Part shown: positions 27,801-35,324 of the stretch, one piece after another | How the letters are laid out: each line of letters starts with the position of its first letter | How positions within the stretch are numbered: the first letter of the stretch is position 1 | From: Termitidicoccus mucosus | Lineage (GTDB): Bacteria > Verrucomicrobiota > Verrucomicrobiia > Opitutales > Opitutaceae | Assembly (NCBI RefSeq): GCF_038725785.1 | Contig: NZ_CP109796.1 | Location: forward strand, 310,001-374,000 | DNA: 64,000 bases | Direction: 5' to 3' | Program-made: the position numbers and the translations under genes | The notes under the pieces: generated by a model | Database searches by the model: none | Told to the model about the DNA's origin: nothing | The model's input: only the letters and a program-made list of their open reading frames with translations

Positions 27801-28545
27801 GTCGGAAGCACAGGGCGGGGAGTTCCGGCACGGGTTCTACTCGTCGGCCTTCTCCAACGGCATCATGCACGGCGGGCTGCGGGAATTCATGGGCGGCGAC
27901 GCGGGCGGCTGGTATGTCGCCGCAAGGACGGCGGTCGCCGCCCTTATCGGTGGTACCGCCGCCGAACTGGCCGGCGGAAAATTCGTCAATGGCGCGGCCA
28001 CCAGCGCCATGCAGCATCTGTTTAATGCGGAGGCGAGTAAGGCCGAGAAACGCAAGCATCCGATGGGAGTTATTTTGATTGATCAGAAAATGATAGACAC
28101 CCATGATCCAGTCGCCATTGAAGCCAAAAAGAGAATTGATCGTATAAATATGTACTTAGAAAGATACGGCGCACCGGATCGAGTAATATTGCAGGGTTAC
28201 AATAGTTTAAGCGATTTGGAAGAGACTATTATATCCAACATAGATCAGCATACGAAGTTAGTAGCGACCATTGCACATGGTATATTTCGAGATCCCAATG
28301 ATCTAACAACTTATATGAGAAAAGTGAGCGTCAACGGGACGGCTGTTAGCGATATTGCATGGAAAGATACGATCGATCAGGCCATGGCGGCAGCATTTTC
28401 AAAAGCGGAAGTTATGTATGTTCACTGCAATATTCTGAAATACGATTATAATACAAAATGGTATAATGCATTTATGGGACCGGATGGTTATGCTTATGTC
28501 AGTGCGCTTAAGGCATATGCTAATAATAAAAACCAAGGGAAATGA
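21352..28545 (+). CDS. SpvB/FG-GAP/Rhs polymorphic toxin, main part, with putative caspase-like tip
   Basis: After the join (~21420) come a further FN3 domain and a calcium-type motif DPDNDGLTNIAEY. The SpvB-like domain starts at GAATYTIPIAVTPGTAGVEP, with ASP-rich FG-GAP repeats (DLNGDGRADC, DLDGDGRVDV, DLNGDGLPDV). YD repeats follow, then the Rhs core end (GFTGHEHLDDFGLIHMNGRV ... GRFLSADPF ... NPLNATDPSGY). A hydrophobic Gly/Ala-rich linker leads to a C-terminal tip of about 175 residues. The tip is much more AT-rich than the core, as in other polymorphic toxins. It contains ATIAHGIF and, 50 residues on, MYVHCNI, a spacing that fits a caspase-type His/Cys pair. The stop overlaps the next gene by ATGA. 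Confidence 0.8.
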   Translation: MRIMFQTPTMSSSPPSPPGVLFPSGTTTEWTHLFVAITRPTGLIAGGEAVDSFTLSWTPAMSKHGTITGYEVCRDGVSIGTTSDTQLRVTGLAPGIAYLFEVRASDSAGNSSDWSTPFSFTTGQTLVGSGTTLPGAWAAQYGLSPSDVFGDPDNDGLTNIAEYNLSTNPTSYDAGTSTLGNTVPAGWPSPATGGTHAVGTTAGEFSVDKNGAATYTIPIAVTPGTAGVEPKVTLNYSSQAGAGIAGFGWSIGGLSAISRGPQTKMVDGQNRAMDFTGADRFYLDGQRLVVIGDNAYGAEGAEYRTEIESFTRVVSYGASGNSPGWFRAWTKGGLIIEFGHTDESRFRPQNQMAPLSWAVNKISDTAGNYMTFHYSVDAVSGQQVLDEIRYTGHDGDGTPSSPLLQPYASLEFVYENRPDTSFGYIHGAKISSLKRLKKIRSLYGETEVRAYTLSYTQRPYSNRSLLASITESGAGGAAYLPLTFAYSDPPGGFDVPGSAFHPPPVIAGIDGQGRLADQGVVFIDLNGDGRADCLQKLGLSGDVAAMYGYSGTVVSKAWLNTPSGWVEAIGANGQHDHRLPGSAPLSTNMKTHAETYVRLADFNNDGLIDVFDGSTGNTYLSTGTGFVLSERYSVRRPSLPNGYNDEQIVRFHIDPPELLDLDGDGRVDVSSVGSYFIYETYPGTGSLISIDASYTWFNTGGGSEADRGSAWTQAAPEHTIWTDRSHPGTRFLDLNGDGMTDILQAAGSAVHAYIKTPTGWQDDPSYHLPVLLYNYGTRPAPPGIGGEVGDLNGDGLPDVITRNSGGGANNQNAVYINTGTGWTPGPASLLSPDGIAIYHDNESRGSAILDINNDGIPDFVHRYGDGTNFTTRLGTGTSWSSNASGYQIPRMLATGTIGNPGNEFIDLNADGAADLVWAWNNGGIISKGAYINRRVNPDRLTVVTNGLGVKVSVSYAPLTAPAPEGGEPVYEKGAGATTPVADAIGPLHVVKTVSHDDGADGTYDIDYRYGGLRSHLDRGSLGFAWMQATDTRTQIRTKTHFNQEWPCIGLSTDIITQTEDDVVLSQTATDYAYLSLNGGKTVFPHISQTIQNTRELNGALTSETVTTYTYNIYGNATVVEIDTSGGGAVFTKTTTSTYADDDDWIPPAPSQTSLNCWMLGRLLSSTVTTTTPATGGGAPLVQTRTSDFGYDSTTGLLNLEIIEPGEADASPLKLTTTYTHDAFGNTVLATTTGAGLGSGRTAATTYDDIGRFPQGTSNALGQTETYEYDSALGVRLSTTGPNGLTTSWEYDGFARPVRELRADGTESITRHRWAGSGAPTGALYYMETESTGSAPAVTFYDKMGRAIATWGINPGGTDGLARIVTAETQYDEMGRAFKTSLPHYLNTPAPGWAETLLYDDLNRPLEISTPDDEALGGTVLSSIEYDGLVTRTINPLGQVEEVAKNTQGQVIRRVNNAAGTGVNKGEIHYYYDAYGSLLKTSVYREDGSTVDTTFAYDNRGRKTGMTSPDMGTWTYAYNALGELVSQTDAKGQTTTMTYDPLGRLATRTDKNSSGVVKCTTTWTYDNATTEPGTGDAKSRGRLLSVLVQTPGQPDYQETFLYDHLGRQSRLTRRIDDIDYAVNQEYDSCGRPSVTVYPGGFRVRNVYNDLGFLKEVRADGGVMPSGWLNDVRPNHRFWQADAYTVTGALKSASLGNGLASHRVISSVTGRVREVFSGAGTGCHAQYHTYNYDALGQVVNRTDYALGREETFAYDGLNRLTQWQLQGAGGTGVPPVVPKAVAISYNAIGNITQKSDYGVYSYTGVNAGPHAVTSVYDAAENLTRNYAYDGNGNMTTGAGRELAWTVFNQVETITQGATSTNFRFGAGRERIVQEHSDGTKTIYIGDLYELVINAAASFTEEKYHVWSPLGKVATRTVRSDSLIETRYHHLDALGSIVAVTDEWGRVEKRFAFDPWGKREALVDTHTGQGGKVTRGFTGHEHLDDFGLIHMNGRVFDPALGRFLSADPFVGDEGASQAYNRYSYVDNNPLNATDPSGYLSFDDVFRVIVVAAIVIAVAYSAGTAAAGLGKFWSAVAAGAAGGFTGGFVGTLAYDGSLNDALKAGLIGGAIGAATAAASSGIGTLFGNAKGIWANDYVNWTGCTLAHATVGGLVSEAQGGEFRHGFYSSAFSNGIMHGGLREFMGGDAGGWYVAARTAVAALIGGTAAELAGGKFVNGAATSAMQHLFNAEASKAEKRKHPMGVILIDQKMIDTHDPVAIEAKKRIDRINMYLERYGAPDRVILQGYNSLSDLEETIISNIDQHTKLVATIAHGIFRDPNDLTTYMRKVSVNGTAVSDIAWKDTIDQAMAAAFSKAEVMYVHCNILKYDYNTKWYNAFMGPDGYAYVSALKAYANNKNQGK

Positions 28546-29006
28546 TTATGAATAAAAATCGCATTCTTATTCTTATTCTTATTTCTTTCATCTCATTATA
28601 TTGTATTGGTTGCCGCGATACGAATTCATCGGAAAACCATATGCCAGAACCATTGTCTATTATGTCGGAAAACGGCATTAATCCCCATGCTATTCCCTTG
28701 TATGCAAAGGAGTTTATCGGTAAACTTAATGTGGATATGCCGAAAAACAGCAATTGGCGGAATTTCCATATTGACATAGAATCAGCAATAACGTGGAAAG
28801 GAATTAAAAATGTGGTACTCCAGGCGAGGGTTGCCAAAGATGAGTTCACCGGGGGAAATTATTTCTCAATTATAGAAGACAAGCAGCGCATTAGGATAGA
28901 AAAAAGATACGTATTAGATAACTCTGTCACGATTCTCTCCCTTTATTTAGAAAAGAATCATGAAGGTGAATTTGTATACTGCGCATTCACGAAGGGCTAT
29001 TTATAA
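28542..29006 (+). CDS. small lipoprotein, probable immunity protein for the Rhs tip
   Basis: This 154-residue protein has a lipoprotein signal peptide (hydrophobic core ILILILISFISLY, then CIGC before RDTNSS). The mature part is of about 130 residues and no known family. It begins inside the stop codon of the Rhs gene (ATGA) and shares that gene's AT-rich 3' composition. Both features are typical of toxin-immunity pairs. A lipid-anchored immunity protein would meet an incoming toxin in the periplasm. The role is inferred from position only. Confidence 0.6.
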   Translation: MIMNKNRILILILISFISLYCIGCRDTNSSENHMPEPLSIMSENGINPHAIPLYAKEFIGKLNVDMPKNSNWRNFHIDIESAITWKGIKNVVLQARVAKDEFTGGNYFSIIEDKQRIRIEKRYVLDNSVTILSLYLEKNHEGEFVYCAFTKGYL

Positions 29007-29009
29007 GGG

Positions 29010-29178
29010 CAAACCCAAGGGGCTAGAGGGATTATTGTTGATTTTTTCTATCTCGACCAGAAAAGCCCTATGCCAATCAGCCCAATCCAGCATCCTTTCA
29101 ATTTTCCGCCATCTATCCGCGATTTCAGGCCTATGAAAGAAACGAAAATCAACAATAATCTCCCTAGCCCCTTGGGTT
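29010..29178. repeat. 34-bp inverted repeat pair enclosing ~100 bases
   Basis: AAACCCAAGGGGCTAGAGGG and the bases following it (to ~29045) are mirrored at 29145-29178 as a near-perfect reverse complement; the only difference is AGAGGG versus AGGGAG. The unit is ~170 bases long. It starts 5 bases after the immunity gene stop and ends before the next gene. It may act as a terminator-like hairpin, or it may be a small non-autonomous (MITE-like) element. No clear target duplication was seen. Confidence 0.7.
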
Positions 29179-29227
29179 GTTCTCCCTCCCCTTACGGTTT
29201 TCTCCGCAACTGCAAACCCGTCCTGTC

Positions 29228-29845
29228 ATGAAAACACACCTGTCCAAACTGGCCCTGTTGTCCATCGGCCTGCTCTCCGCCGGCGTGATGCTGTCCGCGC
29301 AAACCCCCGGCTTCGTCAAAAAAACCAGCTACGGCATGACCGTCGGCGCGAACGTCGCGCGGCTGAACATCGAAGGGATGCCCTCCGGCACCTTGGCCAA
29401 ATCCAAGAGCGGTTTCCAGTTTGGAGCCTTCGCCGACTGCGCCTTCCATCAAAACTGGTCGCTGATTCCCGAGTTGCGTTACATCCAGAAGGGCGGGAAA
29501 TATGAATCCGGCGGACTAATCGCCGAATTCGAGCTGGACTATGTGGAGGCTCCCGTGAACGTGGCTTTCAAAATCGACATGGGCGACGGCGGCAGGGCGC
29601 TGCTTTTCGGCGGCGTGTATCTGGCCGGCAAAGTGGCTGACAAGGCCGAGATCGGGGGACAACGCGAGGGCATAGATGACGTCAAAACCCTCGACTACGG
29701 CCTGAATCTTGGCGCGGGCTACCAATACGGCAGGTTTTCCTTGAAACTCCAATACAGCAAGGGGCTGGCGAACATCAGCGACACTTCCGGCATCACGGTC
29801 AAAAACAAGGAATGTGTCTCCTTGTCAGTCGGCTGCTCGTTTTGA
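29228..29845 (+). CDS. outer-membrane beta-barrel protein (PorT/Omp family type)
   Basis: From ATG 29228 the protein has a signal peptide (KLALLSIGLLSAGVMLSAQ) and ~185 mature residues. These alternate in the manner of an eight-stranded barrel: YGMTVGANVARLNIEG, FGAFADCAFHQNWSLIPELRY, LDYVEAPVNVAFKI, LGAGYQYGRFSLKLQYSKG. It ends in Phe, as expected for outer-membrane insertion. No substrate can be named. It is separated from the Rhs-immunity pair by the inverted repeat and is probably transcribed alone. Confidence 0.8.
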   Translation: MKTHLSKLALLSIGLLSAGVMLSAQTPGFVKKTSYGMTVGANVARLNIEGMPSGTLAKSKSGFQFGAFADCAFHQNWSLIPELRYIQKGGKYESGGLIAEFELDYVEAPVNVAFKIDMGDGGRALLFGGVYLAGKVADKAEIGGQREGIDDVKTLDYGLNLGAGYQYGRFSLKLQYSKGLANISDTSGITVKNKECVSLSVGCSF

Positions 29846-30078
29846 GCGCGAGTGGGCGGGTTCAGCCATTTATTTCAAGAGTGACCCGATGGCGCGCCGA
29901 GGTCTCCAACGGCAAAAAATCCACCCTCACCGAGCCGCAAGTTTTTGGACCAAGCTGAAGGAGTCAGGTCTATGTTTGTTGATTTCTCCCATACCAAAAT
30001 CCTTGTGAATAATCCAATCACCAACTGCTCTTTTATTCCGTGTCACAACCAATGCAAAAATCAACAAACATTGACCTG

Positions 30079-30129
30079 GGGCTGCCCCGAATTGACGGAC
30101 ACGGGTGAAGGGGCCAAAGCAGAAGGAAT
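30079..30129 (+). mobile_element. IS-like terminal remnant, copy 2
   Basis: This copy has the same 51-base block as at 15162-15212 (GGGCTGCCCCGAATTGACGG ... AGCAGAAGGAAT), in the same orientation. The spacer differs (TGAAGG here, CAACGG there). No transposase ORF is adjacent. Two isolated copies 15 kb apart suggest that past insertion and deletion shaped this accessory segment. Confidence 0.6.
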
Positions 30130-30258
30130 GGTGAACCACCCAAGCCAACCATAGCAACAGACGTGCCAATCAGGGCTAAAACGCAATAAACAGCTTCTAT
30201 CAAACTGAACACCTCAATGACTTGCCCGCCACGTGCCACTTTTATGCTCGCTCCTCGC

Positions 30259-30325
30259 GCCCGCTATGCGGGCACCCGCAGCAGAGCATCCCTGTGCTTC
30301 GCTTCGGGACCGCACCTTACGGTGC
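30259..30325. repeat. cluster of short GC-rich hairpins
   Basis: GCCCGC-TAT-GCGGGC (30259-30273) and GCACC-TTAC-GGTGC (30312-30325) are perfect small hairpins. They sit in a GC-rich block (30240-30370) that also contains GTGCTTCGCTTCGGG and GCGCTGCCGCGC. The block interrupts hydrophobic minus-strand coding remnants, as a small palindromic insertion would. Confidence 0.5.
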
Positions 30326-30639
30326 CGTCCACCTCCGCGCTGCCGCGCTCCGTCCCGGGGCAACCCGATTACTGTTCCCACGGCCTCTTTCATCCGTGGT
30401 GAACTCGTTGAAATTTGCGGTAAGGCTGCAATTGCCCATGCTATGTAAAAAACAATAATCCTAAGCATCCGGATTATTGCCAATTGCATTTTTTCGATTT
30501 CCATTTCGAAAACTATTGCTTGTTAAGTCATCCCGGACTTTGATTCTGTCGTTATTTTTATTTGAGTCTCGCAGGAAATTTCTCAAGCATAACGCTCGTC
30601 AGCATTCTGTGCCGGCAACTACCCATATAATCGATACCC

Positions 30640-31350
30640 ATGAAAAACCCAAATGCTAATGCCTCAATCCTCATAGGTTTGTTCCTGATTTTGCTTACTG
30701 CCTCATGTTCAAAAGACACAAGCGCCGTTGCGCCACCCAGCGATGATGCAAAACTCAAGGAGGCGCTTGCGTTGCCGGTTGCGGATGTATTTTCACTGGA
30801 AAGAAACGGCGAGGTGGTGAAGTGCAATGTAAAGATAGATTTTGCTCCGTATAAGGATATCTTTTTTACCCGAAACCAAACGGGAATTGCCAAAAAACGT
30901 ATATTCGTGAGCAGGCTCAAACCCGGGGTGCTGGCCTTTGAGGATGTTCTTCCCGATGCCAAGGCTTACTATTACTGGATGGCTGTTATTCCGCTCAAAG
31001 GACCGCGTCAAAACTTTGGTCCAATAAGGGTGGACCCTGATACTAATAACAAGGGAACCTACGTTGACGTGGCGACTGTGTATAAATGGAAGGCCACGCG
31101 AACTTATTCCAAGGCAACCATTGCCTGGAGCTTTCCCCAGGAGAATATAGAAGTGATAGAAATTCTTCGGAAAACCAGCATAACTGATTACGCCAAGCGC
31201 AAGTCAGTGCTTAAAACGCTGGAGAGAGAAGGCAGCATGAGCGATCCTTTGCCTGATTCGGAGGCTGATTATTGGTATTGGGTCGAGGTCACGCTTACCA
31301 ATGGAAGAATCATCGCTCAAGGCCCCTTGAAGGCGGAGTTTTCCGAATAA
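30640..31350 (+). CDS. lipoprotein with fibronectin-like domains, unknown role
   Basis: This 236-residue protein has a lipoprotein signal (LIGLFLILLTASC, Cys about residue 23). The mature part holds two similar ~90-residue segments, each with a pattern such as AYYYWMAVIPLKGPRQNFGP and DYWYWVEVTLTNGRIIAQGP. These strongly resemble the end of a fibronectin type III domain, so it is probably a tandem FN3 protein anchored in a membrane. The neighbours are surface or secreted proteins. No enzyme motif is present. Confidence 0.7.
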   Translation: MKNPNANASILIGLFLILLTASCSKDTSAVAPPSDDAKLKEALALPVADVFSLERNGEVVKCNVKIDFAPYKDIFFTRNQTGIAKKRIFVSRLKPGVLAFEDVLPDAKAYYYWMAVIPLKGPRQNFGPIRVDPDTNNKGTYVDVATVYKWKATRTYSKATIAWSFPQENIEVIEILRKTSITDYAKRKSVLKTLEREGSMSDPLPDSEADYWYWVEVTLTNGRIIAQGPLKAEFSE

Positions 31351-31508
31351 TAGCGAGGCGTGCAAAAAGGCCAGGCGAAACGCGCCAGACAGGCGTCAGC
31401 AAAACCAGCCTGGCCATTCACTTGGCTGTTTTCTTCCTCATCAACCAGCGAGAGTTGCAATAATATAATTGGTCGTGACGATATTTTAAACAGAGCCGGC
31501 ATAATGAA

Positions 31509-33898
31509 ATGATCATGCGAAACATATTTCTCCTCAAATTCTGCACAAGCATTCTCATGATTAGCGCCGTATGTTGTGCTAATGCAACCGCTGGTTTCGA
31601 TTATGCATTCTCGAAAGACGAAATACCAACGTTTGCACTCAAGGATGAGAGCAGGGATGTAAAAAAATACATGAGCCTGGGCACATGGAGTGCAGCAGGA
31701 GGCGCAGGCTGGAAAGATGCGGCGCGTGTGACCCTCGATTATAACCTGATTCAGGTCGAGGCGAAGGAAAAGCCGGAGGACGGCACCGCGAAGAAACTGA
31801 TCTCATCGGAGGAGGACATGCATGCCTCCACCTCGCCCCGGAAAAATCTCCAAACCTCGATGGTTGCATTCGCCGGGGTTTCGGAGCGTCGCAAGACGAT
31901 GGTCTTTGAAATAAACACAGACGCCCGCATCGCATTATACAACAACGGGGTGCTTGTGAAAGAACTGCCGGATGACAACCTGGGCACACACGACCGGGCG
32001 GTCGATTTCTACATTCCTGTGCCGCTCGAAAAGGGTGAGAATATCATAATAATAAAAACACTGTCGAACGGAGCCCCGTCTGCATTGCAGATTACGGCAA
32101 TGCCCGACCTGGGCAAGGAACTGCAAACTGCCTTGGATGCCAACAATGGATTGTTATCAGAGAAAATAGCCCGGCAAAACGAACCGCCGAGACTCAAATG
32201 GCCGTCCGCATTAAGCCGGCTTTGCGTTACAATAGACGTTGTCGATGCCATGGACAAAAAGCCGGTGTTCACAAAAATGAACATGAGGAATGGGTATGCC
32301 ATCCGAAACACTACAAGCAACCTTGCGGACGGCCTCTACAGAATCACCTACAAGGCGGCAGAGGAGTCATTCGAGGAATACTTCCTCATTGGCCGGCCGA
32401 GAGCGTTATTTGAACGTATAAAAAAACGGATCGATGAAGTAGATATCCCAAATGACGATATAAAATTAAACGTCGATGCCCAAGTCAAACGCGGTGAAAT
32501 TCTGTTCACCCAAGATAATTATGACGCGGATGGCAGTGAGTGGCAGGAAAAGACTGTTTATACACTGGCCAGCCTGGCATCCATGGCCAACACATTAAAA
32601 AATAATCATCAAGACATATCACAAGGCATTCCCGGGATGCATATTAGAGGGTTTGTTTCGAATATAGATAAATCAATACAACATTACAGGCTGTTCATTC
32701 CTTCCGATTATAATCCCGATCGGAGCATCCCATTGTTGATCATAATGCCGACCCCGTTTGCAGCCAAGGAAAATCCTTTCATCGCCAGCCCATTTGTGGC
32801 CGCGCACCAAAATGCTGTTTTGATAGGCAGAATCGCAGAGAAGCATGGTTTTGCCGTGCTCTGGCCCGGCTATAGAAGCGCCCCCATGGGGTGGACTTAT
32901 GAATCGACGCATGTTGACGAAGCAATCCGCGCGGTGCAAAAAGACTATGCCATCGATAAAACCAGAACCAGTGTATACGGCTCCTGCGGAGCAGGTTTTT
33001 TTGCGGGTCGATTAGTGTCAAAATATCCCCGGCGTTTTGCCGCAGTCGTGTACAACAAGGGCATATTTTCCAGAAAACTCTCGGCTCAAGACAACATGGG
33101 CCCGATACAGCCTTGGATTGAAGCCACAAATCCGGATAACCACATTATTGACAGTAAAAACATCAGGATACTTCTTGTTCATGACGGCTCCCGAAGAATG
33201 GGGCATGGTGAGATCGAGTTATCAAAGGAGTTTCTGGAAAAAGCCCGTCAGAAAGGTGCCGTTGTCGAAGCGCGCTTGGACCAGCCGTTGTATACGACGC
33301 CCGACTGGGACATGATCTTTAAATGGCTGGAATCATGCCGGAACGCAAATGTGAGCGAAGCACCATCCGACTTTCTCAAAACCGCGGGTTATGAAGGCCC
33401 CGTATCTGAAATCTTCTCAACCCCATTCATTATCGTGAGGGGAACGGCAGGTGCCTCGGCAAACAATATAACCTCAATGGTGGAGTTCATCAAAACAACC
33501 TATGCAAAGCAATTTTATGGGGCCGAACCGATTGTGAAAAACGATTATGAGGTGACCGAGCATGAGATGAACAATTATTCGCTTGTTTTGGTTGGAAACC
33601 CGAAAAGTAACCATATTTGGCATAAACTTCAAAAGGATATTCCAATCAGCACCACTACATTCGATCTTAGCATAGGCTCCCATATTTTCGCCAAGGATTC
33701 GGCTTTCGTCTCGATTTTCACGCATCCAAAAAATGCGAATAATTTTATTCTTACAATTGGTGCTTTCGATTTAAAATATCTGGCACTGGCCAAAAAGCGG
33801 ACTTGTACAAGGCATGGTATGATGGTCAAGTTTTTGAGCCAAGAGGCAGCGCTCACCAGACACACACAATTCCAAAGCTCAACCTGTTTGGCAACTAA
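31509..33898 (+). CDS. secreted alpha/beta hydrolase (peptidase/esterase type), frame break near the end
   Basis: A signal peptide (residues ~1-28) is followed by ~300 residues of beta-rich N-terminal domains and an alpha/beta-hydrolase domain (~375-600): YRLFIPSDYNPDRSIPLLIIMP, GFAVLWPGY, and the nucleophile elbow VYGSCGAGFFAG. Most relatives have Ser where this has Cys (GSCGAG), so the nucleophile may be Cys or the enzyme inactive. LLVHDGSRRMGHGE supplies plausible Asp and His. Near 33790 a run of A seems one base short. In the shifted frame the protein continues KADLYKAWYDGQVFEPRG to TAA at 33896-33898, 10 bases before a strong terminator. The uncorrected frame runs on to 33983 as nonsense. 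Alternative start at 31515. Confidence 0.75.
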
Positions 33899-33907
33899 TT
33901 CCGCGGA

Positions 33908-33929
33908 GGACTGGTTACAGTCCTTTTTT
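33908..33929 (+). terminator. rho-independent terminator
   Basis: The stem GGACTG, loop GTTA and stem CAGTCC are followed at once by six T. The structure lies 10 bases after the frame-corrected stop of the hydrolase gene, which supports that stop over the longer uncorrected frame. Confidence 0.88.
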
Positions 33930-33991
33930 CAGCGCAACTGGTGTTTTTTTAGGGTTCCTCATACGTCTTTTATTTATCTATGACTTTTGGA

Positions 33992-34910
33992 CTAAGTCGT
34001 GCGAATTCGTGGCAGATAGGCACGAGGCGGCACTCCGAACTGTCGTTTGAACTGAACCGTCAAATGGCTGTGGTCCGAAAATCCAGTCATGTAGGCGACT
34101 TGATTGACCGTATAAGAGCCGGTTTCGATCAAGGCTTTCGCGCGAAGGAGCCGGGCGCGTAACACATATTGCTCCGGAGTGACACCGAGCGTAGCCTTGA
34201 ACAGCACGCTGAAATGGTTCGGACTTAGCCGAGCCTCCCGCGCCAGCATGGCGGTGATTTTCTCGCCGAGATGAGCTTCGATATAGTCGGTAACTCTGTG
34301 GAGCGTTGCGTCACCAAGCTGGCGTTTGGCTGCCGTCCGGGGTTTGTGCCTTTCCGCTAAAACAAGGAGAACACGAGCGGCCAGACAATGGCCCAAGGCG
34401 GCAACGTGGTCAAAAGCGTCCATTCTCTCGCGGTGGCTTTCACGTTTCAATTCGCTTGTCAGACCAGCAATTAAGGGATCCTGCATCGAATAACATTCGA
34501 GTGGTTCCACCAACACCTCGGAGACGAGATTGGGACCAAAGCTATCCACCCAGCTTCGCTTCAAATTAAGCAGGATCGCGCAGGCGTCGTGCAGCCATCG
34601 CTTGGAATGCCGAATATCGGCGGGCAGAATGCCAACTTCCCCTTGCCGAAGTGTATGGCTGAATCTGTCTCCGCGCCGGGCGTGCTAATTCGCAAGCGCA
34701 GGCTTCGCATGGGATCAGAATTTCGAGTTCATTCGGCAAAGCGTCCGTGGACCAATGAGCTTTGACCCGTCCGCAAAAGACGCACACTTCCGGTCGCGCT
34801 TTGACACAATGCGGAGATGGCTGATGCGTCAGACGACAAATCAGCGACCTTGTTATAAATGAAGGCTCGTTCTGGCCACGATGGACGGACATAACCGCAG
34901 CACACGCCAC
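33992..34910 (-). pseudogene. AraC-family transcription regulator (one frame break)
   Basis: The C-terminal ~100 residues form the double helix-turn-helix of AraC/XylS: ITAMLAREARLSPNHFSVLFKATLGVTPEQY, then VNQVAYMTGFSDHSHLTVQFKRQFGVPP. The N-terminal cupin-like half begins in another frame (VKAHWSTDALPNELEILIPC). It joins after a one-base shift near 34683 to RGDRFSHTLRQGEVGILPAD. The ORF as written begins only at 34564. Such regulators often sense a ligand and control neighbouring transport genes. The nearest candidate target is the TonB receptor gene whose 3' end lies 0.4 kb away. The 3' end is duplicated at 14997-15161. Confidence 0.7.
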
Positions 34911-35221
34911 GGTGACAGTGATGCGGCGGTGGGGGATTCATTATAGCTTGCTCATTCGATATCGGCTTGGAAATAACCATGAAAAGCTTTTATATAAATA
35001 TGATTGGTTCTCCGCAGGCGAATCGGTCGCTACAGTTGGCAGTTGTCGCTGACGGATAAATCGCATTCCCAAGTGTTGTAATTGAAAACACTACGATGCG
35101 TACGGATGATGACCGAGGAAATTTGATGGTGTTTGGTTCTCGCGAATCAAGATCCGCCCCGCCGGGTGGCGACGTGGGCTTTAGTCACCATCACGCGGCC
35201 GATAGCGGCCGCGATGAAGAC

Positions 35222-35312
35222 GCACCGCTATCGGTGAGAAGAATGCCAGCTTTGCCTTGACGATACGTGTGACTGAATCTGTCTCTGCGTCGGGCATGCC
35301 CACGAATTCTTG
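35222..35312 (-). pseudogene. second AraC-gene fragment, downstream of the TonB receptor
   Basis: The minus strand reads HARRRDRFSHTYRQGKAGILLTD, matching the RGDRFSHTLRQGEVGILPAD part of the AraC gene at ~34620-34680. Only ~80 bases are recognisable. The rest of 34911-35221 shows no gene. It may mark the breakpoint of a duplication or deletion between two TonB-AraC units. Confidence 0.55.
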
Positions 35313-35324
35313 TGGCAGAACAGG

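Larger units (their letters stand above)
29846..30639. other. gene-poor region with mobile remnants and hairpins
   Basis: No intact gene is convincing here. An imperfect inverted repeat (AGGTCTATGTTTGTTGATTT at ~29966 and its mirror ending at 30077) directly precedes the second IS-like end. On the minus strand two short hydrophobic pieces, LRIIVFYIAWAIAAL (near 30450) and AVYCVLALIGTSVAMVGL (near 30170), look like remains of a small membrane protein. It would have been split by the GC-rich hairpin block at 30240-30370. Confidence 0.5.

Noticed and set aside
31369..31415. Inverted repeat GGCCAGGC...GCCTGGCC after the lipoprotein gene as a terminator
   Set aside because: The loop is 31 bases and no T run follows, so termination cannot be supported.
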